DNA from: Undaria pinnatifida
Lineage: Eukaryota > Sar > Phaeophyceae > Laminariales > Alariaceae
Assembly: GCA_012845835.1 (NCBI GenBank)
Contig: JABAKD010000030.1
Span: 10,391,805 to 10,455,804 of the forward strand
Length of the DNA: 64,000 bases
Direction: 5' to 3'
The notes under the pieces were generated by a model. The model did no database searches. It was not told the DNA's origin and saw only the letters and a program-made list of their open reading frames with translations. Of this stretch, positions 41,401-53,274 are shown one piece after another (the first letter of the stretch is position 1; each line of letters opens with the position of its first letter). A program made the translations under genes and the position numbers.

Positions 41401-44400
41401 TACAGCAGGATAAAAGCAGACGTCCTAAGTCAAGCGCGTTGATGCATATGTATATATTCACATGATGAAAAAATCCACTTGAGCTGTGTGTGATGATGAT
41501 GATGATGATGATGAGATCGACCAAAAAGGATTTTGATCAAAACTCAGCTTTGCAAGCTGCGTGTGATACTTCGATCGCCTTGTTGAGGACACACAACCCG
41601 TGATACGCGCGATCGGAGGATCACACTCAGCGTGCAAAGATGGGTTTCGACGAAATCTTCGACCTCACAGCCGGGGTATATTTTTATTTTTTGTACTGTA
41701 CTGGTGCTGGCAAGGCGCTTAATTTGGCTGATGCGTCGTAGTAAAGTCTTATCAATCCTGCAGCGTGATATCAATCTTGCAGCCGTGATATCAACCCTGC
41801 AGCCATGACAAGCTTGCGCAATCCTGTGCAAGGGTCACCCACCGTTGTCTCCCTCTTGGCATGATTCATATTGGTAATACCTTCATAACTACGCTGGGCT
41901 GCTGCTTTGTATAAGCATGACGTTATCCTAGCTACGTTAACCCCTTTGCAACTGTTGCACGCACGTGTTGGGGGCGACCTACTTGAAATGAAATGAGATC
42001 ATGCGGTTTTTGCAACGGAATAAAAGGGAAAACTACGCTAGTTTTGGTGCGTTCGTGTTTTGCCTCTTTGACCCTCGCTCTGGATCGTCCCGCCCCGTCG
42101 CATCGCATCGCACCGGACCGCCCGACCACATGACTTTCTTCGACGAAACTGGACGCGGCGACCCCCGAAACCAGCCGCCATTGGGCCCTGTGCGCGCTTG
42201 ACAGGCGAAGCCCGCTCCTCATGCGCAAGACCGTCAACATGGCCAGGGTGAGCGAGGCTGCTCTTTACCTCTTTATAGCGTTTGGAGTGGAAAAACGGCG
42301 GGGGTGGGTGTTTTGAAGCCCCGGACCGGACCGGATTCAACCGCCGCACTGCTTAAAGCATTAAGATATGGCCTCTTTCGGCTTTTAGAGATGGGACCAT
42401 GCACATTTCAAGTAGTGGTTACGGCATCGGCCGCACCCAGCAATCCAGCGCTGCTAGGTTTGGGAATGGTTCAACACATGCTGGGTCAAACTGCGTCCTC
42501 GTTATTGGGGACAAACTAGTTGGTTTTTGTGTGGGATAGTGTTTCCGGAAGATCAAGGGATAGAGGACGAAACACGTACTCTATGGATGTACAGCTCGCC
42601 CACAGCATGGTACTATGGTGCTCGAACTGCGCTTCGCTCACCCACCCTATGACGCACGTTTGACGAGACCGCGCTTCTCAATAAGTTCGTCGTTGTGTAC
42701 CTGGTATTTAATACCTGGTCCTCACATAAGTCAACTTTCATGTCGGTGCGGTGAAAGTAAAACAAAAACACTTGTTATTGAAATGTGCTGCTACCAAACG
42801 TGCTTCTATGGAGTATGCTACCATGCGAAAATTGATGGGTGCATGTTGGTGGCGCAACGGACCGATCTGCCCCCACCGCGTGTCTCTAATATGGCCTCGG
42901 CCCTACCCGACTTTCTGTGTTCGCAGGCGCTTTGTATCAACGTGGGCGAAATCCTGAACGACTACGGCATCTACGCTATGTTTCACGAACTCCTGCGAGA
43001 GGCCGGTGGGTTATACAATGCCCTCACCGGGAACTACGTTAGTATCATTGTTATTACATGACCCTAGGTAGTTCACGACGCCGAAGCGCCTGTGTAAAGG
43101 AAATATATAGGAAGAGGCTTGCCCGCTTTCCGCTGCCTCGTAGATGTGATGCGACCGTGCTCTGATTTGATATGCGTTCCTTCAGAGATAGGTAACAAAT
43201 AGCGTCCTTCCTCCAGACGTGCCCAGCCTAGCTTGACGGAGCCTAACCCAGCCTAGCGCGTAGCGTATTGCCTAGCCTGCCCCCTAGCTTTGCCTTGTCT
43301 TGCTTATCCCCGCCTCGCCTACCGTAGCCTAGCCTAACCCAGCCCAACCTACTCTAGATAGCGCCTACTAAAGTACCCGGTACTGTGTTAGCCTAGCCTA
43401 CAATAGCCTAGCCTGAGTTATTAGTTGTTCGTAGCGTAGTCCTTGCTTGCCGTAATCACGATAGAGTAAGACCATTTAGATGGTAGTCTACTGGTCTAGC
43501 TTCGCCTTCGTAGCTCCGCCAAGTTTCTTGTCTGCGTTTCTGTCTGTTGCTATGTGGTGCTATGTATCCGCCAACCCTTGTCTCGCGTTGCTGTTTGTTG
43601 CTATGTGGTGCTATGCATCGCAGTACGTTGCTATACGCTGTCTCTCGCGTCGTCTTCGCACTGTTCTAGCGCTTGATCCGAGAACCCTCCTGTTGCCTCC
43701 TCGTCTCTTATTTGACTCTTTACACCCTCCTCCTCGCTTCGACTGTTTTTTTTCAACAGAGGCGGGCAACCCAGTGGCCCCGGCGCCTCACGTACCCTTC
43801 GAGCACCGGGTCGAGGCCCCGCCCTACATCCAGGAGCTTTCGTCCGAGTTTGCTGCGGTTTCGATTCGGGTGGTGCTAAGGGGGCAGAGCTGCTTCTATC
43901 ACAACAACATGTGCCAGAAGCTCTTCCTTAGCTCGGAAGCGGCCAACGAGATGTACGCGTCCAACAAGCAGGCGAGTCGGAGTGCCTGCCGCGTTTTTGC
44001 ATGTGTTTTCCGTGGCGAGTCTGCGTTGTTGTATAAACGTTGCGTCGTAATGGTTGATAGGTTCACCCTCTCCCCCGCCCGTCGTGAGTGGACGGTATGT
44101 TTTGTGTCCTTCCTTCTTGCTTCCCTTCGTTTTCCCCCTCTCTCTTGAGTTGTTTCTGTTCGGTCCTTTCTTCCTGTTGTTTTTCCCTCTGATTGTCCTT
44201 CTTCTGTGTTCGCCTCCTTTTGTTTTGCCTTCTGTTTTTTTTTTTTTTTCCCCGTCCTGCCTCTAACTCCTCTGCACATCAATACGAAAACCCTATGTCT
44301 ACTAGTCGTACTGCTCTTGTGGGAGGGACTAGACGACATTCTCCCGAGACTCATGGCCGGATAGGTACGTGTGACAGCAGTCCTTGTGTTTTTGCTTCTG

Positions 44401-47020
44401 TGTTGCTTATTTTTGCCCTTCCATTTTTCCCCTCCGTACATCAGTACGTAAACTCCATGACTACTCGTGCTCTGCTGTGGCAGAGATTGGCCGGTATCTT
44501 CCAGACTGCATGACCAGAGAGATATTTATAACACTCTTGGTCGTGGGGGACACAAGGGTGGGTATATACCCGATGAGTCCATCACGGGAGTTTTGCTCTG
44601 CTATGTTGATTTTGGTTCCTTCTGTTGACACTTCCTTGTACTTACGTAAAAGGAGCATTTCCTGGTATGAAATACCCCATGAGTGCATAACGGGGTGTTG
44701 ACCCTGTTTGTTGTAGTATTTCTCTTTTTTACTTATATTGACAGTTGCTTGTACATACGTAAAATACTATTTCGTACTATGAATGTAGCTGCTAAAGCAA
44801 AATTACTCTTCTCTATAAACAATTACTGCTATTAACCACCAGGTACTTCGCACATACCAGGTACGAGATGAAAACACGTTATACAAAACAACCTCTTTGA
44901 AGTATATCTCTTTTTTCCTTTTTTCTTGTTTTGCAATTGCGGCCGACCCGTTTCAGGACGTGTGGGGGACGTGTATTCACCCGGACGACCACAAGACGTT
45001 CTTCGACAGCGTCTCCATGCAGCTCTTCCGGGTTCCCGGCCACTGCTCCGAGTTCATGAAGATTCTCAAGGTGGGAAACGTGGGGCAGAACCCTGCTACG
45101 ACTCCGTGGTGCGCAACGCGGGCACGTTCCTGTTCTCTGGACATGCGAACATAACCATCGCTGGTATATGGTATCCTGAAACCCTTGAGTGAGCAATTAT
45201 CATATTTTCTGTTTGCGAACAGCCCGTTCTCTTGCGTATTTTGACACAATTTGTTCGGAAACCAAGGCTCTGACTCGTGCTTTTTGTCTCTTCTCTCTCA
45301 CCCTCCCGCTGCGCCCTCCCCCGATTCCTGTGGTGCCTCGCCCGCACGGTCGGTGTCCCTTACTGACGAAATGAACGCCATCAGTGCCGAAACCGAACGG
45401 GTCTCATTTTTCTGGCGCTGGCCCACTTCCGCTACGAGTTCCAGGATGGCGGCAACTACGCTGCCTTCGGGCTCAGCCTGCGCCCGCTCCCGCAGTCGGA
45501 CTACTTCCAGAACGTCGAGAACGTCGAGATCGGGCAGCACCTACGTGCCCAGCCGACCTGCAGGCCTCTGAGTGTCACGACCGGCAACGCGGCAGCGGCG
45601 GTCGTGCCCCGCGGAAGCGTGGTAATCGACTCCTCTTCGTCGTCTTCCACCGCCTCCGTTACAGCTAGCGTTAGCGCTGCCGCTGTTGCCGCTACGGCCA
45701 CCGCTACCGCTGCGGCCGCCGCGGCTGCTGCCGCTACTGCCGCCGCCAATGCCTCCTCTCAGCAAGCCTCCAATATATCTGGCTCTGCAGTCTCTACGCA
45801 TGGTGGCGGCGGATTCCTGCAGCCTCCTGACTTTTCGATGAACGCCTCGGGCGCCTCCGGAGGCGGAAGCGCCTCTGGAAGCGCCTCTGGCAATATGTCG
45901 TCGCGGCATGCGGCGCTTCCTTCGCTCGATGTCGAGGTGCGCCGGCGGGGGGGACCGGGGGGAGGGGGAGGGGGGGCGCCACACGGAGCCGGAGCCGGAC
46001 ACGGAGTCGGAACCGGGGCTGGGGTCGGTACCGGGATCGGGTCCGGATCCACAGCGGCGACATCGGCGTCGGGGACGTCGGTATCGGCGGCCGCGGCGGC
46101 TGCGGCTGGGGGGTTCGGTGGGGTCGGGGGGTGGATCATGGGCTCAACGAGGAACTTCCACGGCGGCGGTGGCGGCGGCGGAAAGAATGTCGCCGGCGCG
46201 TCTTCGCGTCCGCACCCGCAGCAACAACAGCAGCAGCAGTCGCCGCGCGATGCCTGGGGGCAGGGCACGTCGGCGGCGGCGACGGGGGGAGCTGCTTCCT
46301 TGACAACGGTAGGCGCCGTTTCCGCCGGCGACATCGGCGAGTCGGTCGGCATGGCGGGGAACGGTGGGCTGGGCTCCTCCTCAGGCGGTGGGGGGGGCGG
46401 CGGCGGCGCGAGCGGCGGTAGGTTAGGGTCGTCCGGTGGCGGGCATAACGTTCAGGGAGCTGGGGGGGGCGGTGGTGGTGGTGGTGGCGGCGGCGGTACA
46501 TCGGGATCGGGACAGGGATCGGGGGACGGAGGCATTCGTGGGGAAGGCGGCGGATGGGGAGCGATGTCGAACAAGCGGGAAGCGATGTCCCCGCGGATGA
46601 GGATAGTCACGGCTGCGGACCTGCAGGTGGGAGAAACGAGGGAGAAGGAGAGGGGGGGAGGGAGGAAGGGAGGGAGGGAGGGAAGGACCGGGGGGCGGGG
46701 GCGGGGGCGGGGGAAGGAGTTTTGTGTGATGTTCACGCCGGGGCGATACTGCGATGTGAAGAGAATGCAACTGTTACAAAAAAGTGCATTTTTTTCTTGT
46801 CTGTATATATAGAACGCAAACCTGTTGTTTTTCGTTCTATTGTAGTGTATGCGGCCGGCCCACCGTTCTTGTTTTTCGTGTTTGTTTTCGTTGCGCTGCC
46901 ACTTCTTACCCCTTTTTTGCCTCCCCAATGTTTTGCCTTCCTTTTTTGTGCCTGCAGACGCCCAGCATCTCGGGCGCAGCTATGGCGTCAGCGACCCACG
47001 GCCAGGGTCAGACAGCCTGA
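34871..47020 (+). CDS. Zn2Cys6 DNA-binding protein with PAS-like region (8 exons)
   Basis: Probable nuclear transcription regulator. Proposed exons: 34871-37567, 38474-38576, 39595-39694, 42927-43037, 43762-43971, 44957-45070, 45385-46626, 46958-47020; roughly 1,540 residues. Exon 1 holds Ser and Gln runs, then a binuclear zinc cluster with Cys 276, 279, 286, 292, 295 and 302 (CX2CX6CX5CX2CX6C), followed by RGRGRPV, an AT-hook-like basic patch, and long Gly/His/Asn-rich stretches. Exons 2-7 encode a globular part: VMGFWRLFSSHS, VGEILNDYGIYAMFHELL, CQKLFLSSEAANEMY, GTCIHPDDHKTFFDS and LALAHFRYEFQDGGNY, reminiscent of a PAS domain (IHPDD and the closing strands). Zn2Cys6 plus PAS is known in fungal regulators such as ERT1/AcuK. 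Exon 7 ends in a long Gly/Ala-rich tail. Exon 1 changes frame in a G tract near 37114-37167. The exon 5 donor appears to be GC. The exon 3 borders are the weakest part of the model. Confidence 0.8.
41005..41145 (+). repeat. Dispersed repeat R, copy 6
   Basis: gcgggggggggagggagtg, taatcatttcatgcatgacc, ccgaaatgccgggacggtgc, ttaccgaccagacagacatt. Sits in intron 3 of the Zn2Cys6 gene. Confidence 0.75.
41517..41690. repeat. Two D repeats head to head (fold-back)
   Basis: Left arm 41517-41580 and right arm 41607-41670 are inverted copies of D (gctttgcaagctgcgtgtga versus agtgtgatcctccgatcgcg on the reverse), separated by about 26 bases containing gaggacacacaac. It could fold into a ~65-bp stem. 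Confidence 0.75.
41938..42000 (-). repeat. Fragment of the TTAA element
   Basis: ttaacccctttgcaactgtt followed by ttgggggcgacctacttg matches the reverse strand of the TTAA family; the far end is lost. It lies in intron 3 of the Zn2Cys6 gene. Confidence 0.45.
43198..43420 (+). repeat. Degenerate GCCTA-rich minisatellite
   Basis: Repeated agcctagcc, cctaaccca and tagcctagcctac words in intron 4 of the Zn2Cys6 gene, followed near 43540-43640 by two copies of ttgctatgtggtgctatg. Confidence 0.75.
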
Positions 47021-50000
47021 AGCGCATCGCCGTCTGCGCAAGCGTAAGCGGGCGAGCGGGCGGGCGGGCGGGCGGGCGTCTTGTCAAGAACTGTTTTCTT
47101 GCCACCAGCTGTTTTTTTTTTTGCTTCCTCTCACTGCAAGCAGTGCTCACACGGGGGCCGGCGGACGGACGACAGCGAAAGGTGGTGGGTGGGGGGGAAA
47201 TAAGGAGGGACGGGGGTGACAGGAGGACAAGACGGGTGACAGGAACAGGAGGAAACAGGTGACAAGAGGAGGGGAAATGGGTGACAAGAGAAGGAGAAGG
47301 AGGGGGGCGGGGAGGTGGGGCGGGCGCGGCATGACGAGGCGCCACCTTACGCACACTGCACGCAAATCGCACAAAAAAAAAGTTGGAGGACCTCGTTTGC
47401 TTGGTGCGTATTTTCGTTTATGCTTTTTTACATTGTTGCGTTTTGCGTTTTGCGTTTTGCGTAATGCGTTTCTTTGGGGGTTTGCGTTTTTTACGTTTTT
47501 TTGCGTTATGAGTCGTGCGTTATGCGTCGTGCATTTGTGCTTGGTGCGTGCGTGGTGCGTGATTTCGTGGTTTCGTGGTGCAATCCAGACTGTGGGTGTT
47601 ATAACCTGAGCACCCTAGGGTCAAAGCTGGACGGTGGGTCGGGCGCGCCGCGCCGAGCCGCCGTGAGGGGGTGAGGGAGGGAGGGAAGGAGAGGAAGAAG
47701 GGTTAGGTAGGGATACGGCAATCGCTATGTTGATAAACCGTTGCTCGCGCTTTACGCGTCCGTTCTCTAATGCTTGGAGAAAAATGGCTCTTCCGGCCAT
47801 TGGGGTGGGGGTGCGGGAAGGGGCGGGAGGGGTGGAGGGAGAGAGGGCGGGAAACGGGGAAAAGGGGGGAGGGGTTAGGGGGATAGGGAGTGTGCGGACT
47901 ATTTTTGCCCCCGCACGCTTACCGCCTCCGCCGAAGACGGTTCGTGTGTTTGCAGCCGGTTCGCGGTTGTATGCGTGTGTTTCGTTCTTTCGAGAGGCCT
48001 GCTGCTCTTCTCGTGTGATGGGTGGTAGAAGAAACGCAAGCAAAAGCAAGCGAGCCAGCGACGAAGCAAGCAGGCGAGCAGAAAAAGAAAGAAAACGAAG
48101 TTGAAAAAACAGCAGCTTCGTGCGGCTGGCTGTGTGGGCGTGTGGTGGGAGGTATTTGGGCGTGTGAGTGAGTGAAGTGCATCGACTCTTTTTCATGTTC
48201 TCCAGCAGGCCTGGCTGGGATGTGGAGGTGGCCGTGTTTTCTGTGTGGTTTTGATTTCTGGCGGTGTATGTCAGAGGACCTTGCCGCCGAAGCCGGCGGC
48301 GGGCTGTATGCGTTTTCCCGCCGTCCCTTTTTTTTTTGTATGTGGTGCGCGCGTGTGTGGGGGCTGGGTGGGTGTTTGGGGTGGTGGTTGGGTGGGTGGG
48401 TAGGTGGGTGGGTGGGTGGGTGGGCGTTGTATCTTGGGAGTTGGTGTGTGAGCCCGTTCTTACCGGACCCGAACGAAAGCGCGGACGGGCTGTGTTTGCG
48501 CTATGGCGAACGAAAGGAGGGAAGAAGGGGAGGGCCCCCTCCGTGCTGTAAACGGTTTGGGGGATTGGCATTCTAGTCTACCCCCTTCCCCCCCCCCACC
48601 CCCCCCCCCCCCCCCCCATTCCCTCCATTGCCTACGTCCTCGCCTTGCCGAGGGTATGGTGGCCTTTATGCTCGTGTTCGAGAGTGTTGTTTGTAAGTAC
48701 CGCGCCGGTGGAACGAGGTTTTGTTTTTGTTCCTTTCGAATTTTTCGTTTTATTTCGATTGTTTTTCTGTTCTTTATTTTGTTTTTTTTTCTCCTTGTTC
48801 TTGGTCGTCTTTGTTGGTGTATTTCTTCTTCCTGTTGTAATTCTTCCTCCCTGTTGTAATTCTGCTCCTTGTTGTAATTTCTTCTTCTTTCTTGCTGTTG
48901 TTCTTGTGTTTTTTGTTTTGTTTTATTTTTCTTTGTGCTCGTGGTATAAGTTTTTTAGTTGGAAACTGAAACTATAGTTTGTTTGTATGCATATTCGGAC
49001 CGCGACAGAGTGATCTGTCACATTTGGCTATTTTAAGCGCGGCGATTGCCGAGCGCGAGAGAGTGAAAGAGGGCAAGCACTAAAGAAGGGGAGCGCAGGG
49101 CTGACACGGATTTCTTAGAAATGTGAGAGCGGGCGAGATAAGGGTTGCCGCAGGAACTTTCTAAAATGGTTGGCGTGGTTGTGGCAGGTACACATGATGA
49201 CCCATGTTTCATTGCCGCACTACTCGTAGTTTTAGAAACAGGGCTGTCTACACTATTTACAGAGTTTTTTTTTTTTTGGTGTTTGCGGGGATATTAGTCA
49301 GGCGTGTGTCCAGTTTGGGTCGGATCAGAATAGAGAGAAAGGGATGGGGTACCCCCCCACCCTCTCTATCCCCCCCTCCCGTCGTCAACCCATCATTGGC
49401 CGCTTTCGCCGCGGCACCCCCCCTCCCCCCCCCTCCGCCAGGTTTCGATTGTGCCCGCAGAGGGCCGGCAAGCGGGGCCGGCGCGCATAGGCCGGCCTTA
49501 GCCAGAGCGCGAATCCGATTTGTAATGTAATTCATGCTCTTGAGTTTTGTGGCACCCGTTTCCTCTTCCACCTCCTCCACCCTTATTCAGCTTCTAGTCG
49601 GAAAATCCTTATTCAGCTTCGAGTCGGAAATTCGGTTTCGGTCGGAATTTCGTTTGGAAGGTTGTTTCCGGTCGAAGGTGTTGTAAGAGGAAGTTGGTGG
49701 TATTATCGGGTCTCCTTCTCCATGCTTGTAGTGGGGGGGGGGGAGGGGGGGGATGCTTTTGTTCTTTTAGGATTCGTAGAGAAGTAAGTGCGAGGTAATG
49801 AGTAGCGACGAGTGGGGTTTGGGGGACGGTACACGTAGTGCACGGGCATCGAGTTTCTTTTCCGTAAAGTTATTACAGGTCGACCCCCTGTCACTCTTCT
49901 TATGTATTTTTTTTTGCTCTTACTTTTTCCCCATACATTTTTCCCCCATGCATTTTTTTTCGTTCGATTGGGTTGGGTTGGGTTGGGTCGGGTTGGGTTG

Positions 50001-50059
50001 GGGTTCCTTGTTTTTTTGTTGGCCTATGGGAAAAGAAAACGATCACACGATCACACAAG
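47021..50059. other. Low-complexity spacer downstream of the Zn2Cys6 gene
   Basis: Probably 3' untranslated and intergenic. G-tracts (GGGTGGGTGGGT at 48380-48424, strong G-quadruplex potential), gcgggcgg repeats near 47045-47082, ttttgcgtt repeats near 47440-47520 and T-rich stretches 48720-48960. No convincing coding frame. Confidence 0.5.
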
Positions 50060-50172
50060 ATGGCGCACCGAGGTGACTTGACCCCTGCGACCTTGGTCGT
50101 CTTGTTGTATTGCATGGCCCTCGTTGCTAGGGCCGAATTTGGGTTTCCAGAGCATCTCATGCCACGGGAAGG
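50060..50172 (+). CDS. Possible first exon of a secreted protein (signal peptide)
   Basis: ATG at 50060 sits in a favourable context (caagATGG) and reads MAHRGDLTPATLVVLLYCMA then LVARAEFGFPEHLMPRE: a hydrophobic core followed by an ARA-type cleavage site. A donor (gtgggg) follows at 50173 and the sequence beyond is G-tract. I could not find a matching second exon, so this is a candidate only. Confidence 0.3.
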
Positions 50173-53100
50173 GTGGGGGGAGGGGGAGGAGAGGAGGGAG
50201 GGCAGGGGGGGGGGGGGGTGGGGGGGGCGGAATTGTTGGTGATTGTCCATTTACTTAGTTTAGATTTTTGTGATTATGTGGTAATAAATATAAAAAATTG
50301 TATAGCAAGTTGAGGTGAGGTAAGCCTTTGTCTTTTTTTGAGTGGAAGTGGGTTCTACCGCGAGTGAATCTAAGAAGGCTGCTTGGAATACGCAGTGTTG
50401 GAGCAGAGCGGTGTGCGCGTGTCGGCATTGGTGCCGAAAGAATAATCGTAACAAGCTTCTTTTTATGTGTTATGCCCTATATATACAAATCTGATGATGA
50501 TGATAATGATGGTTATCCGTTTAAGTCGTGATTTGTGCCCCCCCCACCCCCCCTACGACCCCCGTTTTTCTGTGTTTTTTTTTACGATAGATGATTTGCA
50601 TCTTGAGCTATGCTACGTAGACCCTTTCGTGTATTCGGCTCGCGGTTCGTTATGAAATAGTTTTTCCTGATGACGGCAGCCGCGGTATTATCGCTGGGCT
50701 GGCTGGTAGCTCAGCTGCTAAGGCTAAAGCTATTATGACTGGTAGCTGGCTAGCTAACTGGTGGCTGGCTTGCTAACTGGTGGCTGGCTAGCTACCTACC
50801 CGGTCCAGCCTTGAAATAAAAATGAGAGAAAAGTTGCGGTCAAGACCGTACGTACTAGTGCACGTGCGTATGCATGCAAGTTGAGAGAACGTTTTTTTGT
50901 TTTTTCTTGTTCAATTATACTAGTGGTAGGATTTCGTTGGAGTTTTTAAGATCTTCTGCTACTACTACTGCAGCTACTACTACAACTATTAATCCTGCTA
51001 CTGCGAGTGCAGCTAGGGAAGGGGGAGGGCAACCTCGATGAGCAGCGCTCACGCTATCACTACCCTTGTCCGTGTGGAGTTGCTAAAGGCTCTTCAGCAC
51101 AATGGGGAGGTTTTGGTTGGGTGTTGGTTGGATGCTTTGCGCGTTTTTATCGGGTGTGTACGACAACCCCGGCGGCATTGATTGGTTAGGTGGTTGGTCG
51201 GATGGTAACACGTTCCTGTTGTAGCCACGAAGAAAAACGATATTCGTGGGGCTCGTCATGATTTTGCTCCGACTTTTTTTAGTGTTACATGCATTGCGAC
51301 AGCAGGCACGTACATAGGTACGACACGTAGGGTTTTCTTTTTACAGCCGAAAAAGGCGTCGTTTTTTCCTACCGTGGGTTTGGTAGTAGGTTAACATGGG
51401 CAGAGACAAGCAGGGAGAGAGAGAGAGGACCGTCTCGTGTCTCGTGGCAGAGTTGAGCGGAACGACAGCACCTGGACTGAAAAAAGAGTAGAGTAGTAGG
51501 TTGAACCGTATAGGGATCAGCCAAAGAAGGCCGGCAAGTTCAGAGTGTTGACTAAACCGGAGGGGGGAGGTTGACACAAAGTCTGCGTTCTGCAGATGAA
51601 CGAAAACTGGTACACAAACGAAAGTGTATGGAGCTTAAGCTTTTTTTACCCGGATCCCCAGGAGGATCTAAAAAAAAAAAAAAAAAAAGTAGTAGAGTAG
51701 TAAGAGACTGCAGCAACAGCACTGGCTGGGGAAGCGACGGGAGAAGCATCGTTCGCGGGAGCTGCGGCTGCAGCGGCGGTGGTGTCCCCTTTTTTCGTGC
51801 CACGCCCCGCGCCGTGCCGTATACCCGCCGCGTCATTCCACACGCCGTGACAACAGCCAGCAAGCAAAGAGTAAGCAACCTCTTGGAAGGCGTAACAAGT
51901 GGGGGCGGCGGGGGGGGGGGAAAAACATGCCGCCCTGATGAATTGAATTTGAATTCGATGCTGCTTTTTGGGCAAGTCTTTCTCCCCGTCTGTGGTTTCG
52001 GCAGAGGCTTGTCCCGATCCAAGGGATGATTTGATTGATTGGCGACCACGACGGGTGATTCCTGCGAGGGAAGTGTGGTACCTCCTGCCCCTCCTTGATT
52101 CATTTGGGTGCGTTTTTTTTTTCGTTTCTGCGTCAGCGGTGTCTTGAAAGCACCGAACGATGGGGCCAGTAACAGTAGCAGCAGCAGTAGTAGCAATAGC
52201 ATCAATAACAGTACACCTGGCGCCCCCGCCGAAAAAAGTTTCAGCACAGCAGTTACTTCGCGCCTCTATTATTTCATTGAAACAAGGCTAAAAAAATAAA
52301 TATTAATAGTATTCAGACGCAAAAAAAAACGACATCGACATCGGCATTAATATTGCCGTCGGCGTCTGCGTCGACTTCAGCATTGGCATCGAATGGCAAC
52401 GGTTGATTGAGCACGCCATTGTTTTTTTTTCCAACCGACCCGAGAAAATGGTTTGTGTTGTTTTTCAACCGAAACGAGAAAAATGCTTCCCTTTCGCTGC
52501 GAACGAAAACACTACTTCCCCGCCACACCGGTTGTGTCTCCGGTGTGTCTCCCTCCAGGAGCCGCGCCACGCCCGTCACTCGGTGCCAGGACCCCCCCCG
52601 CGGCGAATCGTGTTTTGCGCAGCTTGTTTCCCATGATGCTCATCTGTCCACCCCAAGAAGCGCCACCCCACCGTACCCTACCGTACCACAAGGTACTCTA
52701 CCCAAACGCACCGTACCCTGCCCTAGCGCACACCGTAGGGTCTCCCACCATTCCGTGCCCTATCGTACCTTACCCCTTATAATAGTGCAAAAGCAACCCT
52801 ACACAAATTCCAAGGCATTTGTCCCCACAAACGTGGTTGCAGTTCTAGAAGAGTTAGTGTACCCCACCCTAACGTACGGAAAGGAAACCTCCCGTACCGT
52901 GCACGCATGGTACCGTATCCGAATTCGAAGGTTACGTTACCCGTGCCATACTGTACCATACCGTACTGTACCGTACCGATCCCTGCCTTACCCACACGCA
53001 ACCCCCCCTTGATTTCCGCCACGCCTCTGCCCCCCTCCCCCCCCTCCCCGACAACGACACTAACGACCTTAGCGACCCCAAAACTCTAACGACCCCACCA

Positions 53101-53274
53101 CAGATATGCTAGTACCGCTAACGATCGCGGCCCCAACGACGCCGGTGACCGTAAAGACCTTAGCGACTCTTGCCGCCATTCCTCCCAATACTACCGTGCC
53201 GGGCGACTTGCGCGGTTCTCGCGGTCGTCGTCGCCACCGCCGGCTAAACTGCTTGCCTGCTGCTGCTGCTGCTG
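50173..53274. other. Spacer with simple repeats
   Basis: ggtggctggctagctaact units at 50690-50810, poly-A at 51670-51688 and degenerate accgtacc/cctacc words at 52660-52990. No coding region accepted. Confidence 0.5.
52797..52853 (+). repeat. Fragment of the TTAA element
   Basis: ccctacacaaattccaagg, then tttgtccccacaaacgtgg and gagttag follow the plus-strand consensus of the ~90-bp family. Confidence 0.4.

Noticed and set aside
47621-48571. 316-codon minus-strand frame
   Set aside because: Long because of skewed composition; it is Thr/Pro/His low complexity with no domain and crosses G-tract repeats.
51552-52247. 231-codon minus-strand frame starting with a Leu run that resembles a signal peptide
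   Set aside because: The Leu run comes from a CAG-type repeat and the frame reads through a long poly-A/T tract and poly-C; it is not believable as one exon.
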